Part shown: piece after piece, positions 1 to 11,315 of the stretch
Numbering within the stretch: the stretch's first letter is position 1
How the letters are laid out: each line of letters opens with the position of its first letter
Source of the DNA: Coix lacryma-jobi var. lacryma-jobi
Lineage: Eukaryota > Streptophyta > Magnoliopsida > Poales > Poaceae
Length of the DNA: 64,000 nucleotides
Assembly (NCBI GenBank): GCA_009763385.1
Contig: CM019823.1
Coordinates: 95,367,104 to 95,431,103 of the forward strand
Reading direction: 5' to 3'
Notes under the pieces: model-generated
What the model was told of the DNA's origin: nothing
What the model saw: only the letters and a program-made list of their open reading frames with translations
Databases searched by the model: none
Made by a program: the position numbers and the translations under genes

Positions 1-760
1 AACATCTCAGGATAGTGTTGACTCACCTGAGACAACATCAGTTATATGCTAAATTCAGTAAATGTGAGTTCTGGATAGACAAAGTTCAATTCTTGGGTCA
101 TGTTCTGTCAGCTGAAGGTGTTGCAGTAGATCCAAGCAAAGTCCAAGAAGTTCTTGACTGGAAGTCACCAACGTCAGTACATCAAGTTCGGAGTTTCTTA
201 GGATTAGCAGGGTATTATCGTAGATTTATCCCTGACTTCTCCAAGATCTCTAAACCAATGACAACACTGTTAAAGAATGACACCAAGTTTGTATGGTCAA
301 CGGAATGTGAAGAAGCTTTTCAGACTTTGAAAAAGTTTTTGACAACTGCACCAGTTTAGCTCAGCCAGACATTGAAAAATCATTTGATGTTTATTGTGAT
401 GCTTCAGGCAAAGGCATTGGGTGTGTACTGATGCAAGAAGGCAGAGTTATTGCTATGCTTCACGACAGCTTAAGCGGCACGAAGAACATTATCCAACACA
501 TGATCTAGAGTTGGCAGCTGTAGTCCATGCTCTGAAGATCTGGCGACATTATTTGTTGGGTAATATTTGTCACATATACAACTGATCATAAAAGCTTGAA
601 ATACATCTTCACTCAGTCTGAGTTGAATATGCGTCAGAGAAGATGGTTAGAACTGATAAAAGATTATGATATTGAAGTGCACTATCACCCAGGTAAGCCA
701 ATGTAGTGGCAGATGCACTCAGTCGAAAGAATCATTGCAATTGTCTGGAAGTCAAGCCGA
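1..760 (+). pseudogene. Ty3 chromovirus T: reverse transcriptase C-terminus and RNase H (broken)
   Basis: Remnant of the pol polyprotein of a Ty3/gypsy element. An open stretch at 15-359 carries the end of the reverse transcriptase and its connection (FLGHVLS, FLGLAGYYRRFI, motifs typical of this family). RNase H follows at about 385-735, readable only by changing frame (YCDASGKGIG, TDHKSLKYIF, LNMRQRRWLELIKDYD), and ends at a damaged ALSRK-type motif. The gene enters from outside the window, so the catalytic YxDD part of the polymerase is not present. Stops and small indels make it non-functional. It is the left end of a fragment running to 2257. The family assignment is firm; the lineage rests on the chromodomain further on. 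Confidence 0.88.
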
Positions 761-1960
761 TAGATTATTACCGTTGTGCTATGAGTTTGAAAGTTTAAGC
801 CATTGAAAGAGATTCCACAAGGAATTCTTGGGAATTTGCAAATGTGCTTTTCAATCATCCATTAAAGATCAGATCATTGCAGCCCAGAAGAAAGCAAGGG
901 TATGATCCATCTGAAAAAGAAGATTCACTCTGAGCAGAATTCCAATTTCAAAATAGATGAAGCTGGAGTAATTTGGTTTAAGGATCGGTTAGTGTTCCAA
1001 AAGTTCCTGAACTCAGAAAGCAGATTCTTGATGAAGCTCATGCAACAAGATTTTCAGTACATCCAGGCAGTAATAAGATGTATCATGATCCGAACAGAGA
1101 TTCTGGTGGACTAAGATGAAACTTGAAATTGCTAGTTATGTAGCTAAATGTGATACTTGTCAGAAAGTAAAGGCAGTGCATCTTAGGTTGCTGGAGAGTT
1201 GCAACCATTGCCAATTCCATCTTGGAAGTGGGATGATATTAGTATGGACTTTATAGTGGGTCTGCCCAGAACATCAAAAGGATTTGATTCCATATGGGTC
1301 ATTGTTGATGTCTCCTAAATCAGCTCATTTCATATCTGTTTAAAAACAGCATCCAGCATCTACCTATGCCAAGATATATTTTGACAGAATTGTAATTTGC
1401 ATGGCATTCCAAAGACTATCGTGTCTGATAGAGGGACACAGTTTGTCAATGTTTTCTGGAGGCATTTACATGAGTCTTTGGGTACCAAGCTTTTGCATAG
1501 TACAGCTTATCATCCACAGACCGGGCGACAGACTGAAAGAGTTAATCAGATCTTAGAAGATATGTTAAGATCCTGTGTACTCAATTATTCAGAGAAATGG
1601 GATGAATGTTTGCCTTTAGCAGAGTTCTCTTACAATAATAGTTATCAAGAGAGCATTAAGATGGCACCATTTGAAGCTCTGTATGGCAGAAGATGCAGAA
1701 CACCGTTAAGTTGGTATGAACCTGAGAGCGTAGTCTTTTTGGAGTTGACTTAGTTAAAGAAGCTAAAGAAAAAGTCAGGTTAATTCAAGAGAACATGAAG
1801 AAAGCACAATCCAGGCAAAAGAGTTATGCTGATAAGAGACGACAGTCTCTTACCTTCAAAGTTGGTGATTATGTCTATCTCAAGGTATCACCAATGAAAG
1901 GAGTTACTCGATTGGAATCAAAGGAAAGTTGGCACCCCTCGATATAGGTCCCTATCAGAT
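761..1960 (+). pseudogene. Ty3 chromovirus T: integrase (broken)
   Basis: Integrase inserts the cDNA into host DNA. The zinc-binding HHCC region is at about 990-1190, out of frame in places (CDTCQKVKA). The catalytic core has its first acidic block at about 1240-1310 (SMDFIVGLPRTSKGFDSIW). An open stretch at 1397-1753 contains SDRGTQF and the HPQTGRQTERVN block holding the catalytic glutamate. The C-terminal core continues to about 1790 and the linker (SYADKRR) after that. Several stops and frameshifts separate these parts. It sits in the usual Ty3 order after RNase H. Loss of function is directly visible. Confidence 0.85.
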
Positions 1961-2257
1961 CCTTAAAAGATGTGGAAAGGTGGCATATCAACTTGATTTA
2001 CCGCCACAGTAACATTAGTTCATAATGTGTTCCATGTCTCAGTTTTAAAGAAATGTCTTCAAGTGCCTGATCATGTCATTCATGTTGAAGAGATTGAATT
2101 AGAGTCTGATCTGACATATTCAGAGTATCCTATCAAGATTCTTGACCAGAAAGATCGAGTCACTCGAAAAAGAACTGTCAAGTTCTACAAGGTTCAATGG
2201 AATCAACATACGGAAGATGAAGCCACATGGGAGTCAGAAGAGTTTCTCTTAGAAAGT
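1961..2257 (+). pseudogene. Ty3 chromovirus T: integrase C-terminus with chromodomain (truncated)
   Basis: From 2027 the reading begins FHVSVLKKCL, the typical end of the integrase C-terminal region. It continues into a chromodomain-like block (PIKILDQKDRV, TVKFYKVQWNQH, EATWESEEFL). Chromodomains of chromoviruses bind histone marks and direct insertion into heterochromatin. The wording of the block suggests the Tekay/Del type, which I infer from memory. At about 2257 the homology stops abruptly inside the last helix. The next bases are antisense gag of Sirevirus A, so the open frame up to 2437 is chimeric beyond this point. No LTR of this element is visible after it. Confidence 0.75.
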
Positions 2258-3206
2258 TTTCTTGGGTACTCATGGCTGTGGATGTCGATCACTTTGCCCT
2301 TCTGTGGCAACTCCTCCTGGATAAGTGGCATTGTATCAGCTTGTTTCTTTAAGTTAGTTGGGTTTGGGATGCCACACTTGGTTCTTGGGTGGAGCTCTCT
2401 CGGAGGTTCCTCAAAACACCCCATCCTTTGGTGGTAGGCTTGATGGGCTCTTTGGGGAGCTGAAGCTTGGTCAGTTTGGGAGTAGTGGTGGAGTTGGGCT
2501 TCTCACTAGATTCAGACCACTCGACTCTCCAATCTTCCCAAAGCAGAAAGATCAACACCCTGAGCAAGAGTACACCAGAACCTCCAGCAGCTCGCTTAAA
2601 TTGGGAGATCATCATCCCGAGCTGCGGCTCACTACAGAGGCCCATGACAGATGGTCCGAAGGTATGTGTTTTCTTCCTCGGTTTGCATCTTATCATGCTT
2701 CACATGGCTATCTCCATCTCCAAACCCTCATCACAGAGAGCACACCTATCCACACAAGTGCTACCTGATTGGCTTCTTCAAGAGACACAATCTGACATTC
2801 TTCTCTGCCAACTTAGATTGCAAGACAGGACAAGTCTTGCATGCACCAACAGAGAAGGTCTAGCCTTCAGCTCATCCACCTCTCCTACCAACGCAGCATA
2901 CTTACCTCTCAAAGTGAGAAGGTCAGTCATGTGCGTGGTGCACATCTCACACTCACCATCCTCCGACACGACCACGTTGGACTTGGCAAAACTCAGCTCT
3001 CTCACCGTGTCCTCCCACTTCTGCCTAAACTCCTTTTGCGCTCTGTAGCGGCACGCCTAAGCAACTTGTCCTGACTAAGGAGCGCGGCAGTAAGCTTCTC
3101 GACCTCAGCAGAAAGCTCGTCGTGGGTGAGAGATACCTAGGAGGTGTCTCGTCGTCGTCGTCGTTCCGGGGGTGTGCTCCAGCTTGCCGTCGACCCCATC
3201 ACCAAG
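2258..3206 (-). pseudogene. Sirevirus A gag, C-terminal half
   Basis: Antisense gag that continues the reading broken at 7151. In gag order it carries an acidic stretch and a predicted helical, coiled-coil-type region (VVVSEDGECEMCT, LTLRGKYAALVGEVDELKA). A proline-rich segment follows (KPNSTTTPKLTKL), then the LIQEELPQKGKV block that precedes the second zinc knuckle in the relatives. The fragment ends before that knuckle at the junction with the chromovirus. Several frameshifts are present. In Sireviruses the long C-terminal Gag extension with coiled coils is a lineage trait. Confidence 0.8.
3202..3206. repeat. Target-site duplication CCAAG, left copy (solo LTR)
   Basis: CCAAG here and at 7146-7150 flank the solo LTR. 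If one copy and the LTR are removed, the A gag sequence lines up base for base with the uninterrupted F gag around 52640. Confidence 0.92.
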
Positions 3207-6200
3207 TGTAACACTCTGGTGTTAAGCAGACTAAAAACCTGACATGTCATCATATGCATTAGCATTTCACTTGAGTTGATAACCCAATTTTGCATTCACT
3301 AAAAAACAAGTTTATTCTTTATGCTTGTGCTTAGTGGTAAGGAGTGTTTAAGTTGAAACCCTAGTTTATGTTTTCTTTGTGGTGTATAATGCTTTTTATG
3401 CTATATAAGGGTATTATGGTAATTCTAATAAAGTAATGGAATCTTTACCAAATCTTGGTATTGTGTCTCAAAGGTGTATTTGGAACATGTTTCAAGTCAC
3501 CATTGAGGTATAATTCAAATTTTGGTTGGAATTCATTTAAGTAATGTTATATAAATCAAAAATCCTATTTTTATCCCCTTTCTTATCAATCAAAAATATA
3601 AAAAATTTGATTATGCTTCAAAAAGCACGTTGCTCCATTTTGATAAGGATCAACTTTGATGTTTAAAGATTTTCAAGTTCTTATTCAAAATCTAAAGCAA
3701 TTGTGAAAATACCCTTTTGCCCTAATTGTCCCCTTTTGATTTGCAAACCCTAATTCAAAATCTAAGCATATTCTGCATATGTTGCAAAAATAAAAAGATG
3801 TTCAGTTTGAATTCTGAGCTTTGATATTTTAGCATATTTTCAACTGATATTTAAAAATTTGAAGTAATTTCATATAAACCGAAAGGGTATAAAGGAGAAG
3901 GGGGGGATAAGTTCGGTCTCCTGTTCATGGCGGTGAGAAGCCAGGTTTTGATCGTTGCTGCTCGTGTGCTGGACGTCGACCTCTCTCGAATGAGCTCGCA
4001 ACCGTGTTCGTGGCGATATCAAGCAACTGTTGGCACTCTCCCTCGCGAGTCGTGCGCTTTCCTGGACCTCACCGTCGCCGTTTTGCCACCTAGGGCACCG
4101 ACGGAAAATCCTAGCTCTATCCCAAATTCACTGCACCCAAGCATCCTCATCCTAATTGCCTGCGGTATAACCTCCCTACCTCCTTGCACATCTTCAGAAC
4201 CCATCCATTCGACCTCTATTGCCTCAGAGAGTTCGAGCTCGCCGTTTTTCTTCCCGACGCCGGGCAAAAAACACACCGCCGAGCTCGACCTCACCGTGGT
4301 CAGCCCAACCGGGCACTCCTTTTCTCTCCCTATGTCGTGTGTTTCTGTTCCTCTTGACCCCAGGTTACTGATCGGCTTGGTGGTTTTCATTTGATGCTCA
4401 GGTCTCGTCGGAACATCGCTGCCTCGCCGGAATTCGCCGCTGCGAGCCACTGTTCCGTGGACCTCGTCTTCCCGTTCATCCTCCGCTTGAACCAACTACG
4501 TGGCCAGCATCAGGGTGAGCTACTGAAGCTTCCTAGCCCCTCCGTTCTACTGCTACCGGCCTGAGTTCGCCGGAACAGCTCCGCCGCGGTTCGGTTCGCC
4601 GCCGTGCGTGGCCCGACCTCTCTGGAGTAGTAGCGTTTAGGGTTAGGGGCTCTATCGGCCGCGGGTGACTCGCCGGTGCTGGTGCTCGCGTCCGTTAGGT
4701 CTCTACTGGCCGGAGTTGGCTGACGTAAGGCTCGCCGGCGCTCGGTGCGCCGCCGTTCGCTCGGGCCGGGCCAGGGTCGGGGACCTCCCGTTTGCGAAGA
4801 CGACTTTTTACAGGGTGTTGGTTGCAAAGTCCGTGACTCAGGTGAATAGCGCCATGGACTGCGGGTTAGTTTCGTTCAAGCCGAAGGGCTTTTCTGCAAA
4901 AGCGCCGAGGCGCGCAGGCGGGAGCCAGGCCGGGCCTGTTTTCGAGCGCGCTGGGCCGTGCTAGACTGGGCCGAAAGCCCAGTTTGGGCTAGAATGGTGT
5001 TTTTTTCTTTTATGGCTTTATGCACAGTAGCTAATTTGTTATTTTTGCTATAATTTTTCTATAGCTCTGTTTATTGTGAAATTTGACATGATAGATGATA
5101 GTATGTCTGTGCTAATATAAAATTATGAAACTTGTGTTTGGAGCACTTTTACTATGCCAATAAAATCTGTACTTTAATTAATAAATGCAACTTTGATGAA
5201 TTATGTAATTTTCTGTGTTTCTCCAAAAATCATGAAATTTGACATGTGAGTTTATGTCACTGATATCTACCTTCATGATTAATTTCAGCTCTATTTGAAT
5301 AAGTATGATTTGTGTATAATAAAAAGGGCTAATTAAAATGGCTTATATAATAAAAAGAAATAGTTAACCACTTTGGATTTGTGTGACTTTTGGAATTGTT
5401 TGACAACCAGGGTAACATTAGCATGATTTGCTCCCTGGTTATGGATTCCTTTATGCTAATGACCTTTTGTTGCTTGTTAGTTACCTAATCTTGCTTAATA
5501 GAGATAATAAAATTTGCTTAAGTAATAATATGTAGTTTAATAGCTATTTGGTTTTGTGATTTGCAACTTTACTGTGATGAAAGATTGTATGAATAAATGT
5601 CTACAGCTTAGAAAATTTCCACTTTACCATGATCATGTCATAAGCATCTCATTGATCATGCATATGCACTTCTACTGGTAGATCTCGTTTCGGAAGGACC
5701 GGATCCTTAGTGGGTTTCTCTCCTGAGTGTGTGGATCCTTCTGGATTTTCAGAATCTCCGGACTTCGCTAATCAACAAGGCAAGCCCCGGACATTAAACC
5801 TATCCTTGTATTTTTATAAAGTTATTTATATCACTTGAGTTAATATGATGCATTAAGTGAATAGGAGTTGGGTGAACCCTATTTGATGCATTATCAACCT
5901 TGATGATTCCAATACTTAACCTTGATACCGTTTTATGAAAATGCTTAGTATGCTTAGTCATGCTTTACTACTTCCATTATAGTAGGTGCTTTTAAAAATG
6001 GTTGCTATGTTATAGAAATTATGAATCTTGAGATAACATGATAATGAAAGTAACTTACATCAAGAATGGAGTCTTGTTGTAAGGTTACTCAAACCTAGGA
6101 CCTTATCGTTGTTGGCCTGCTGTGATTGAGACCTTTGAGTACGCCCCATGCGGTGGTAAGCCTGTCTATAGCTATTCCGATACTTGAGAACGTATAACCG

Positions 6201-7145
6201 CGTACTGGGAGTGGAGAGATGGCGGGAGTAGCGTGTACCCTCGGGGCTATGAGATAGTCGGGTTCGAGGTGTACTGTACTCTCGGGTGACGCTGCTGGAC
6301 CCGTTCTTGTATGGGAGGATCTACAGATAGGGTTGACGTATGCAAGATTAAGTTCTACATATGTCGTGTGGTACTGAATCCCCAGCTGGGTTTGAACGAT
6401 TCGAATCGCCGTGTTTCCTCAGATATGGAACCTCATCCACTGACCCGCACCGTAGTAATGAATGGAATCTTGATGAGATGAGAACAAAGATGTGGTATGC
6501 TATGAAAGTTTGAGAATCTTTGTATAGTTATGAAATTTAATCTTGAGTTAAAACTTGAAAATAGGTTTTACTATTAGTAAGCTTTTATGCAAAAGAAATG
6601 TTTGGATCTTGCAAAGCCTTACCTTGAATCCCTATAATCCTTCATATCTGAGTTTTCTCTCTCTTTTCTAGACGGTTAAGTCTTGTTGAGTACTTTTGTA
6701 CTCAGGGTTTGTTAACCTTTGTTGCAGGTGAGTTCATTGATCATCCTTTGGTGGTCAATGTTTCTTCACTTTGTGGAGGAGAGTGATAATGACTCTGATG
6801 TTTGACCTTGGGCAAGTAACAACAATTGTGTGGTATTTGTAATATGAATTTCCGAACCTTTTATGTAAGAATAAGTACTTATGTTTGTAAACTTTTAAAC
6901 CTAAGTTTCGATCTATTTTATATAATCTTTCCGCTTTGCTCTGATTTATCTTATCCATAAAACTGTTGTAATACTATGATGCTTGATGAGGGAAGTCCTG
7001 AAAAGAATGTAATGTGGATGATTCGGGTTTCCCGAGGACACCCGACAGATCTCTTGAGTCATTTGGAACTCGTGCACGCTAACCAGAAGTCTTTAAGACA
7101 ATGATGGGTGCATGTGGGCCACTTAATTCAGGAGGTTCTGCCACA
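3207..7145 (+). mobile_element. Solo LTR of a Ty3 chromovirus-type element, about 3.9 kb
   Basis: The segment begins TGTAACACTC and ends TTCTGCCACA, the TG...CA termini of an LTR, with matching 5-bp duplications CCAAG outside. It has no retroviral coding region, primer site or polypurine tract. The open frames within (for example 3927-4394) match nothing I recognise and lie in the transcribed part of the LTR. Long LTRs starting TGTAACAC are typical of Tekay-type chromoviruses, so the lineage is inferred from the ends and length. A solo LTR forms when the two LTRs of one element recombine and the interior is lost. U3 is AT-rich (3207-3887), the middle is GC-rich (3920-4980), and the remainder is AT-rich with nothing else recognisable. 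Confidence 0.9.
3888..3893 (+). promoter_or_regulatory. TATA box of the solo LTR
   Basis: TATAAA in the context GGGTATAAAGGAG, about 680 bp into the LTR at the switch from AT-rich U3 to GC-rich leader. This gives the LTR a plus orientation. Inferred from consensus only. Confidence 0.6.
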
Positions 7146-7150
7146 CCAAG
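7146..7150. repeat. Target-site duplication CCAAG, right copy (solo LTR)
   Basis: Pairs with 3202-3206. Confidence 0.92.
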
Positions 7151-8316
7151 CGCCATGGTGCAGAAGCCGTCGTCGTCGGCGAAGAAGCAGAGACCGTTCA
7201 GCTTGTCCTCGATTCTCTTCTTCTTCTCGGACTCGTCATCGCTTGAGCAAGCGGAGTCGTCATCCGAGCCGTCGACATCGCTGAGCGTGGCGAAGAACGC
7301 ACGCTGCTCAGCCTGGGCCTTCTCCAAGTACTTCTTCTTGATGTACTCCTTGTCGAAGCCGCCCCTCCGCTTGTACCTTGCAGGGATGTACTTCTCCTTG
7401 CGCTTGCCGGAGTCGTACTTGTGCCCATGATCGCCCTTCCCAGATGAATGCTTCTTCTTGGGGCAGTTGGCGATGAAGTGGTCGGGGTCGCCGCACTCAT
7501 AGCATCCTAGCGTCCTCCTCCGCGGCGACGGTTCATGCGGTTGTGTGGGAACCGCGAGAACCGGTTCGCGAGCATTGCCAACTTGTCATCCCCCAAAGAC
7601 TCAAGCTAGTCCTCTGTGACAAAAGAGAGATGAAAGAGCAAAACCTCCAGAGGGGTTAGAAGAGCCAGAAACCAAAGCCATAGTCGGGCCAGAAGCATTC
7701 TCATAAGAAGCCCTCGACATGGCGTCAATCTCACTAGACTTGAGCTTACTAAAGAGCTCGTCGCAGGTGAGAGTCTCATAGTTAGACGATTCGATGATCG
7801 CCTGGACCTTTGAGTCCCACACCGACCGATCAATAGTGTCCAAAAGCTTCAAAGCCCTCTCATGATCGTCAAAAGGCAGCAGCTCCTTGTTAGCTCTCAT
7901 CTTGTTGACAATAACCTGAAAGCGAGCGAATAAACTCTCTATGCTCTCGCCAGGCATGTGTCGAAAGTTCTCGTACTCCCGCTTGTGCGACTCGTAGAGA
8001 CGAGATTTGACTTGAGAAGTTCCCTCATGGAAGCGCATGAGGGTAGCCCAAATCTCACGAGCCGTGGGGAGGTGAGAATCTCGATCAAACTCAGACATGC
8101 TCAAACAGGAGAAAAGAGCGTTACGCGCTCGGCTATTGGCATCGTGCTCATCTATCTGAAGCTTGAGTAACACGAGCAGCCAAGACAACATAATATCCCT
8201 GTTGCAAATCTCCCAAACAGAAGAGCCCATGCTCTGAAGATAGGCCAACATGCATATCTTCCAATACGCATAGTTCTCCCATCAAAGAACGGCGGTTTGC
8301 CCACGCCGCGATCCAT
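7151..8316 (-). pseudogene. Sirevirus A gag, N-terminal half
   Basis: Starts at the ATG at 8316 (MDRGVGKPPFFDG as in the relatives) about 50 bases after the primer site. It shows the copia-type Gag domain (LPTAREIWATLMRFHEG, SRLYESHKREYENF, ESIESLFARFQVIV, DELFSKLKSSEID), then a CCHC knuckle region near 7450-7500, a basic stretch and an acidic DVDGSDDDSACSSDDE stretch near 7240-7290. It ends at the solo LTR. Frameshifts occur near 8275 and 7600-7640. It would have formed the virus-like particle; it is inactive here. Confidence 0.85.
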
Positions 8317-8365
8317 GTCGCCTTTCGTGGATCTGGAACCGGCTAAGGTGGAAGATCCTTAACCC

Positions 8366-8377
8366 GCTCCGATACCA
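8366..8377 (-). other. Primer-binding site of Sirevirus A
   Basis: The minus strand reads TGGTATCGGAGC, one base from TGGTATCAGAGC, the complement of the 3' end of initiator-Met tRNA, which primes copia reverse transcription. It lies two bases inside the LTR end at 8380. Confidence 0.88.
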
Positions 8378-8794
8378 ATTGAAGGACGAGAGAAAGCACT
8401 AGCAAGGCGACCAGAGGGGGGTGAATGGGAGCTCAAAAATTTCTTCAATAGCTTTGGCCAAATGTCCCAAAATCAACCCCGAGAACGGCGACCGAAACCG
8501 TGATGCTCACGACCCTTGGAAGAGGGTGGATGATCCCTAGGATCACAGCGGAGCACCACCAAGAAGGAGCAAACCAAACTCCAAAAGTTTCGGCTCGAAC
8601 ACAACCCAAAAACCAAGTCCCAAACGTAGATAGACGGCTACGTCGAGAACAAACTCCTAAATACCTATGCTAACAAGTAGCAAAGATACCTAGAGAGGTT
8701 CCTTGGTCAACTACAGGGTCAAACGAGAAGTCCGGAAACCAAGCAAACCAGCCGGAGGAGCAAACGCACTAAAACCGAAAGACCCAGGCAATCT

Positions 8795-9060
8795 CGGACT
8801 GTCCGGCCCCTAGAGTTTCCGGACTATCCGCGGTACCACCGGATTGTCCGCGGTTCACTGGCGGACTGTCCGCTGGCAGAAAACTCAAACAGCAGAGGTG
8901 CTGCAAAGTCCCTGGACGTTCCCGGATGTCTGCGGATTTCAACTGCGGACTGTCCGCCGGTCAAAATCCGCTAGAGCAGCCGAGGGACGCAGCCACTGGT
9001 CAGGCTCTCCCCCGATGCCCGGACTGTCCGCGGTCCCAGGCGCGGACTGTCCGCGACCTT
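8795..9060 (-). repeat. CGGAC-core palindrome array in the A LTR
   Basis: About ten copies of CGGACTGTCCG or variants, many as the odd-centred palindrome GCGGACTGTCCGC, spaced 15-60 bases. It lies in the transcribed leader part of the LTR. The same array occurs in C, G and H. Confidence 0.85.
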
Positions 9061-9788
9061 GCAGAGAGGGCGATTTTTGGTCGCCTTCTCTCCAAATCTC
9101 TCCAAATCCGATCCAACTCAAAATCCCAAGTTCCCAAACTTGGAGAAGATGATCACGGGGTAGTTAGGAGACTATCCCCAAGAAATCATCTGCTCAAATC
9201 AAACAAAAATCACCGGGAAATCAAAAGGAAGGTGGATGAACGGAAAAAAACGCCACGAAAACAAAATGTCCCGATCTATTCGATCATGAGGAGTTAGATG
9301 AATTCCTTTGGTCGAAAATGACCCTCCTCATGATACGAACAAAGTGATTCAAATGGATTTCGCAAAGAAGCCCTAGAGAGGGAGATCGAGTGACGGGAAA
9401 ATCGTGAAGAAACGAAGAACGTGAAGAACACGAATCAAAACACGAATCCAAGTCACGATCTGCACTGCACAGTGAGGATACGGCCTCACTTGCATTCAAA
9501 TCAACAGTACAAGAGGCAAGTCTCTCTCTGCGGATCTCAAAGTAGTACACAGGGAATGGGAAGCAGGAAAAACCTAAGGCGAAAGAGCAAATGACTGAGA
9601 GAATAGACGGGAGGAGGGTGTCTCCCGACTTATTATACTAATACTAGCTAAGTCTTCTTTCCTACTATACCCCTCTCTATTCTATTGACAGAGCGAACCA
9701 GCCTAAACCCTAGGGTTATTCTGGACCAACGCGGTGGTAGGTGTATCCGACGGCCACGCCCGCACAATTCGAAGCGTTGCCTCGATGC

Positions 9789-9793
9789 AACCT
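9789..9793. repeat. Target-site duplication AACCT, left copy (Sirevirus S)
   Basis: AACCT here and at 20222-20226. Removing S and one copy restores the A LTR sequence as judged against the H LTR near 61945. Confidence 0.92.
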
Positions 9794-10700
9794 TGAAAGG
9801 TCCTAATTGGCTAGAGGGGGGGGTGAATAGCCTAATTTAAAATTCTACAAAGCACTAGAGCAATTTGTTAGATAATAACAAAGCGATAAATGCGGTTGCT
9901 CTAGCTCTATGTCAAATGCAAGCCACCTATTTCAAGTCTAGTTAATTATGATCTCTAGGGCACACAAGGACTAAGTCACTACTTTACTAAACTAGTGAGC
10001 TACACAAGAGAGCTAGCAAAACTAAACTAGCTATACTAGCAAGGCTACTACTATTATTAACAAGGGAAACAAGTTACTCTATAACAAGTATGAACAAAGG
10101 AATACAAAAGAGTGGTAGTGTGATTTTACCGAACCGGGCAAGTGAAGATAATTGATATCACAATGGAATGCCAATCACCAAGGGACACAATATGAACACG
10201 AGATTTATCCCCGAGGTTCACGTGCTTGCCGGCACGCTACGTCCTCGTTGTGTCGACCAAGGCTTCGTGGTTCGGTGGCTATCGGTATCACACACCGAGC
10301 TCTCCACAAGAGCGCCACAAGAACCTACCCCAAGCAATGGTAACTCAATGACACGCGCAATTTACTAGGAGTTACCTTTGGCTCTTCGCCGGGGAGGTAC
10401 AAGCCCCTCACAAAGTCGTTGGGATGGCCACGAACAATCACCAACTCGTGCCGATCCTCCTCTGCTGCCACCAAGCCGTCTAGGCACCGGCAAGTGCCAA
10501 GAGTAAAAAGAAATCCGCAGCAACAATCACCAAGATGCCTCTAGAATGCAAGAACACAATGCAAGCTCTTGGTTTCACTCGATCTCACTTGGATTAGCAC
10601 TAACAATCAAAGAGATCGGAGGGAGGGATTAGATCTTGCTCAAGAGGATGTTCAAGAGGTTAGAAAGTCAAGAGAGAACCCCCACTAGCCGGCCACGACC

Positions 10701-10708
10701 TATATATA
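10701..10708 (-). promoter_or_regulatory. TATA box of the S 3' LTR
   Basis: TATATATA inside the palindrome CCTATATATAGG, directly downstream (element sense) of the inverted-repeat array. The equivalent box in the 5' LTR is at 19102-19109. Confidence 0.75.
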
Positions 10709-10744
10709 GGGAGGAGAGGACGGCAGCTCGACCTCCACCTTTCT

Positions 10745-11315
10745 GCGCTTGGTCGGTAGTACCGACACCTCCTGGGCGGTACTACCGGCTTAGTCAAACT
10801 AGCCGTTTACTCACAACCGCTGAAAAAGGCGAAGCACCGACTCTTGGTCGGTACCTCCGAGGTCGGTAGTACCGCCCTATGGCGGTACCACCGACAGGCT
10901 AAACTGGGGACTGCACAGAGATTTCCCAGACAACTTCCTGACCTCGGTACTTCCGAGGGCGGTAGTACCGACATAATGGCGGTACTACCGCCAGGCCAAA
11001 ACTGGCTGCTTCCAGAGAGTTCTGCGGAAACAAGCTACTACCGACCTTGCATCGGTACCACCGCGGGCGGTAGTACCGAGGTAATGGCGGTACTACCGCT
11101 AGGCCATTTTCAAACCTACAGAGAGCACTGCAAAACGCCCCATGGCCACGGTACCACCGACCATCCGGTCGGTACCACCGCCGGCGGTAGTACCGAGGTA
11201 ATAGCGGTACCACCGCCAGGCCAAAAAACCTTCGGTACAGAGAGGTCTGCACGCTGCATCCTTGGGCGGTACCACCGACAACCCAGGGTCGGTACCACCG
11301 ACAACACACAGAAAA
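10745..11315 (-). repeat. GGTAC inverted-repeat array in U3 of Sirevirus S
   Basis: At least fifteen copies of CGGTA(C/G)(C/T)ACCG in both orientations, many paired as inverted repeats (for example GGCGGTAGTACCG ... CGGTACTACCGCC around 10958-10993). The array fills the roughly 570 bp just upstream of the TATA box. A second copy lies at about 19150-19715 in the other LTR. Confidence 0.88.

Larger units (their letters stand above)
8380..9793 (-). repeat. Sirevirus A 5' LTR, promoter-distal part (R/U5 side)
   Basis: The LTR end reads ...TTCA on the minus strand at 8380. It contains the G-run block GAGGGGGGTGAATGGG near 8414-8428 that recurs near the end of every Sirevirus LTR here. It also carries a CGGAC motif array, and on the far side the telo-box AAACCCTA near 9705-9712. 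The LTR is interrupted at 9793 by Sirevirus S and resumes at 20222; combined length is about 2.26 kb. Confidence 0.88.

Noticed and set aside
4630..4650. Telomere-like GTTTAGGGTTAGG in the solo LTR as an interstitial telomere
   Set aside because: Fewer than two repeat units; compatible with chance or a telo-box.
3927..4964. Open frames of 99-158 codons in a GC-rich stretch that might be a captured host gene
   Set aside because: They lie wholly within the solo LTR, overlap on both strands, match no family I know and have low-complexity composition. GC-rich leader sequence explains them.
8795..9060. CRISPR-like array of short repeats with spacers
   Set aside because: Repeats are only 10-13 bp, occur in both orientations with irregular spacing, and lie in a plant LTR; no cas genes.
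10168..10869. Short open frames repeated at 10152-10869 and 18552-19225
   Set aside because: They are duplicated because they sit in the two LTRs of S and are not conserved in frame once indels are considered.
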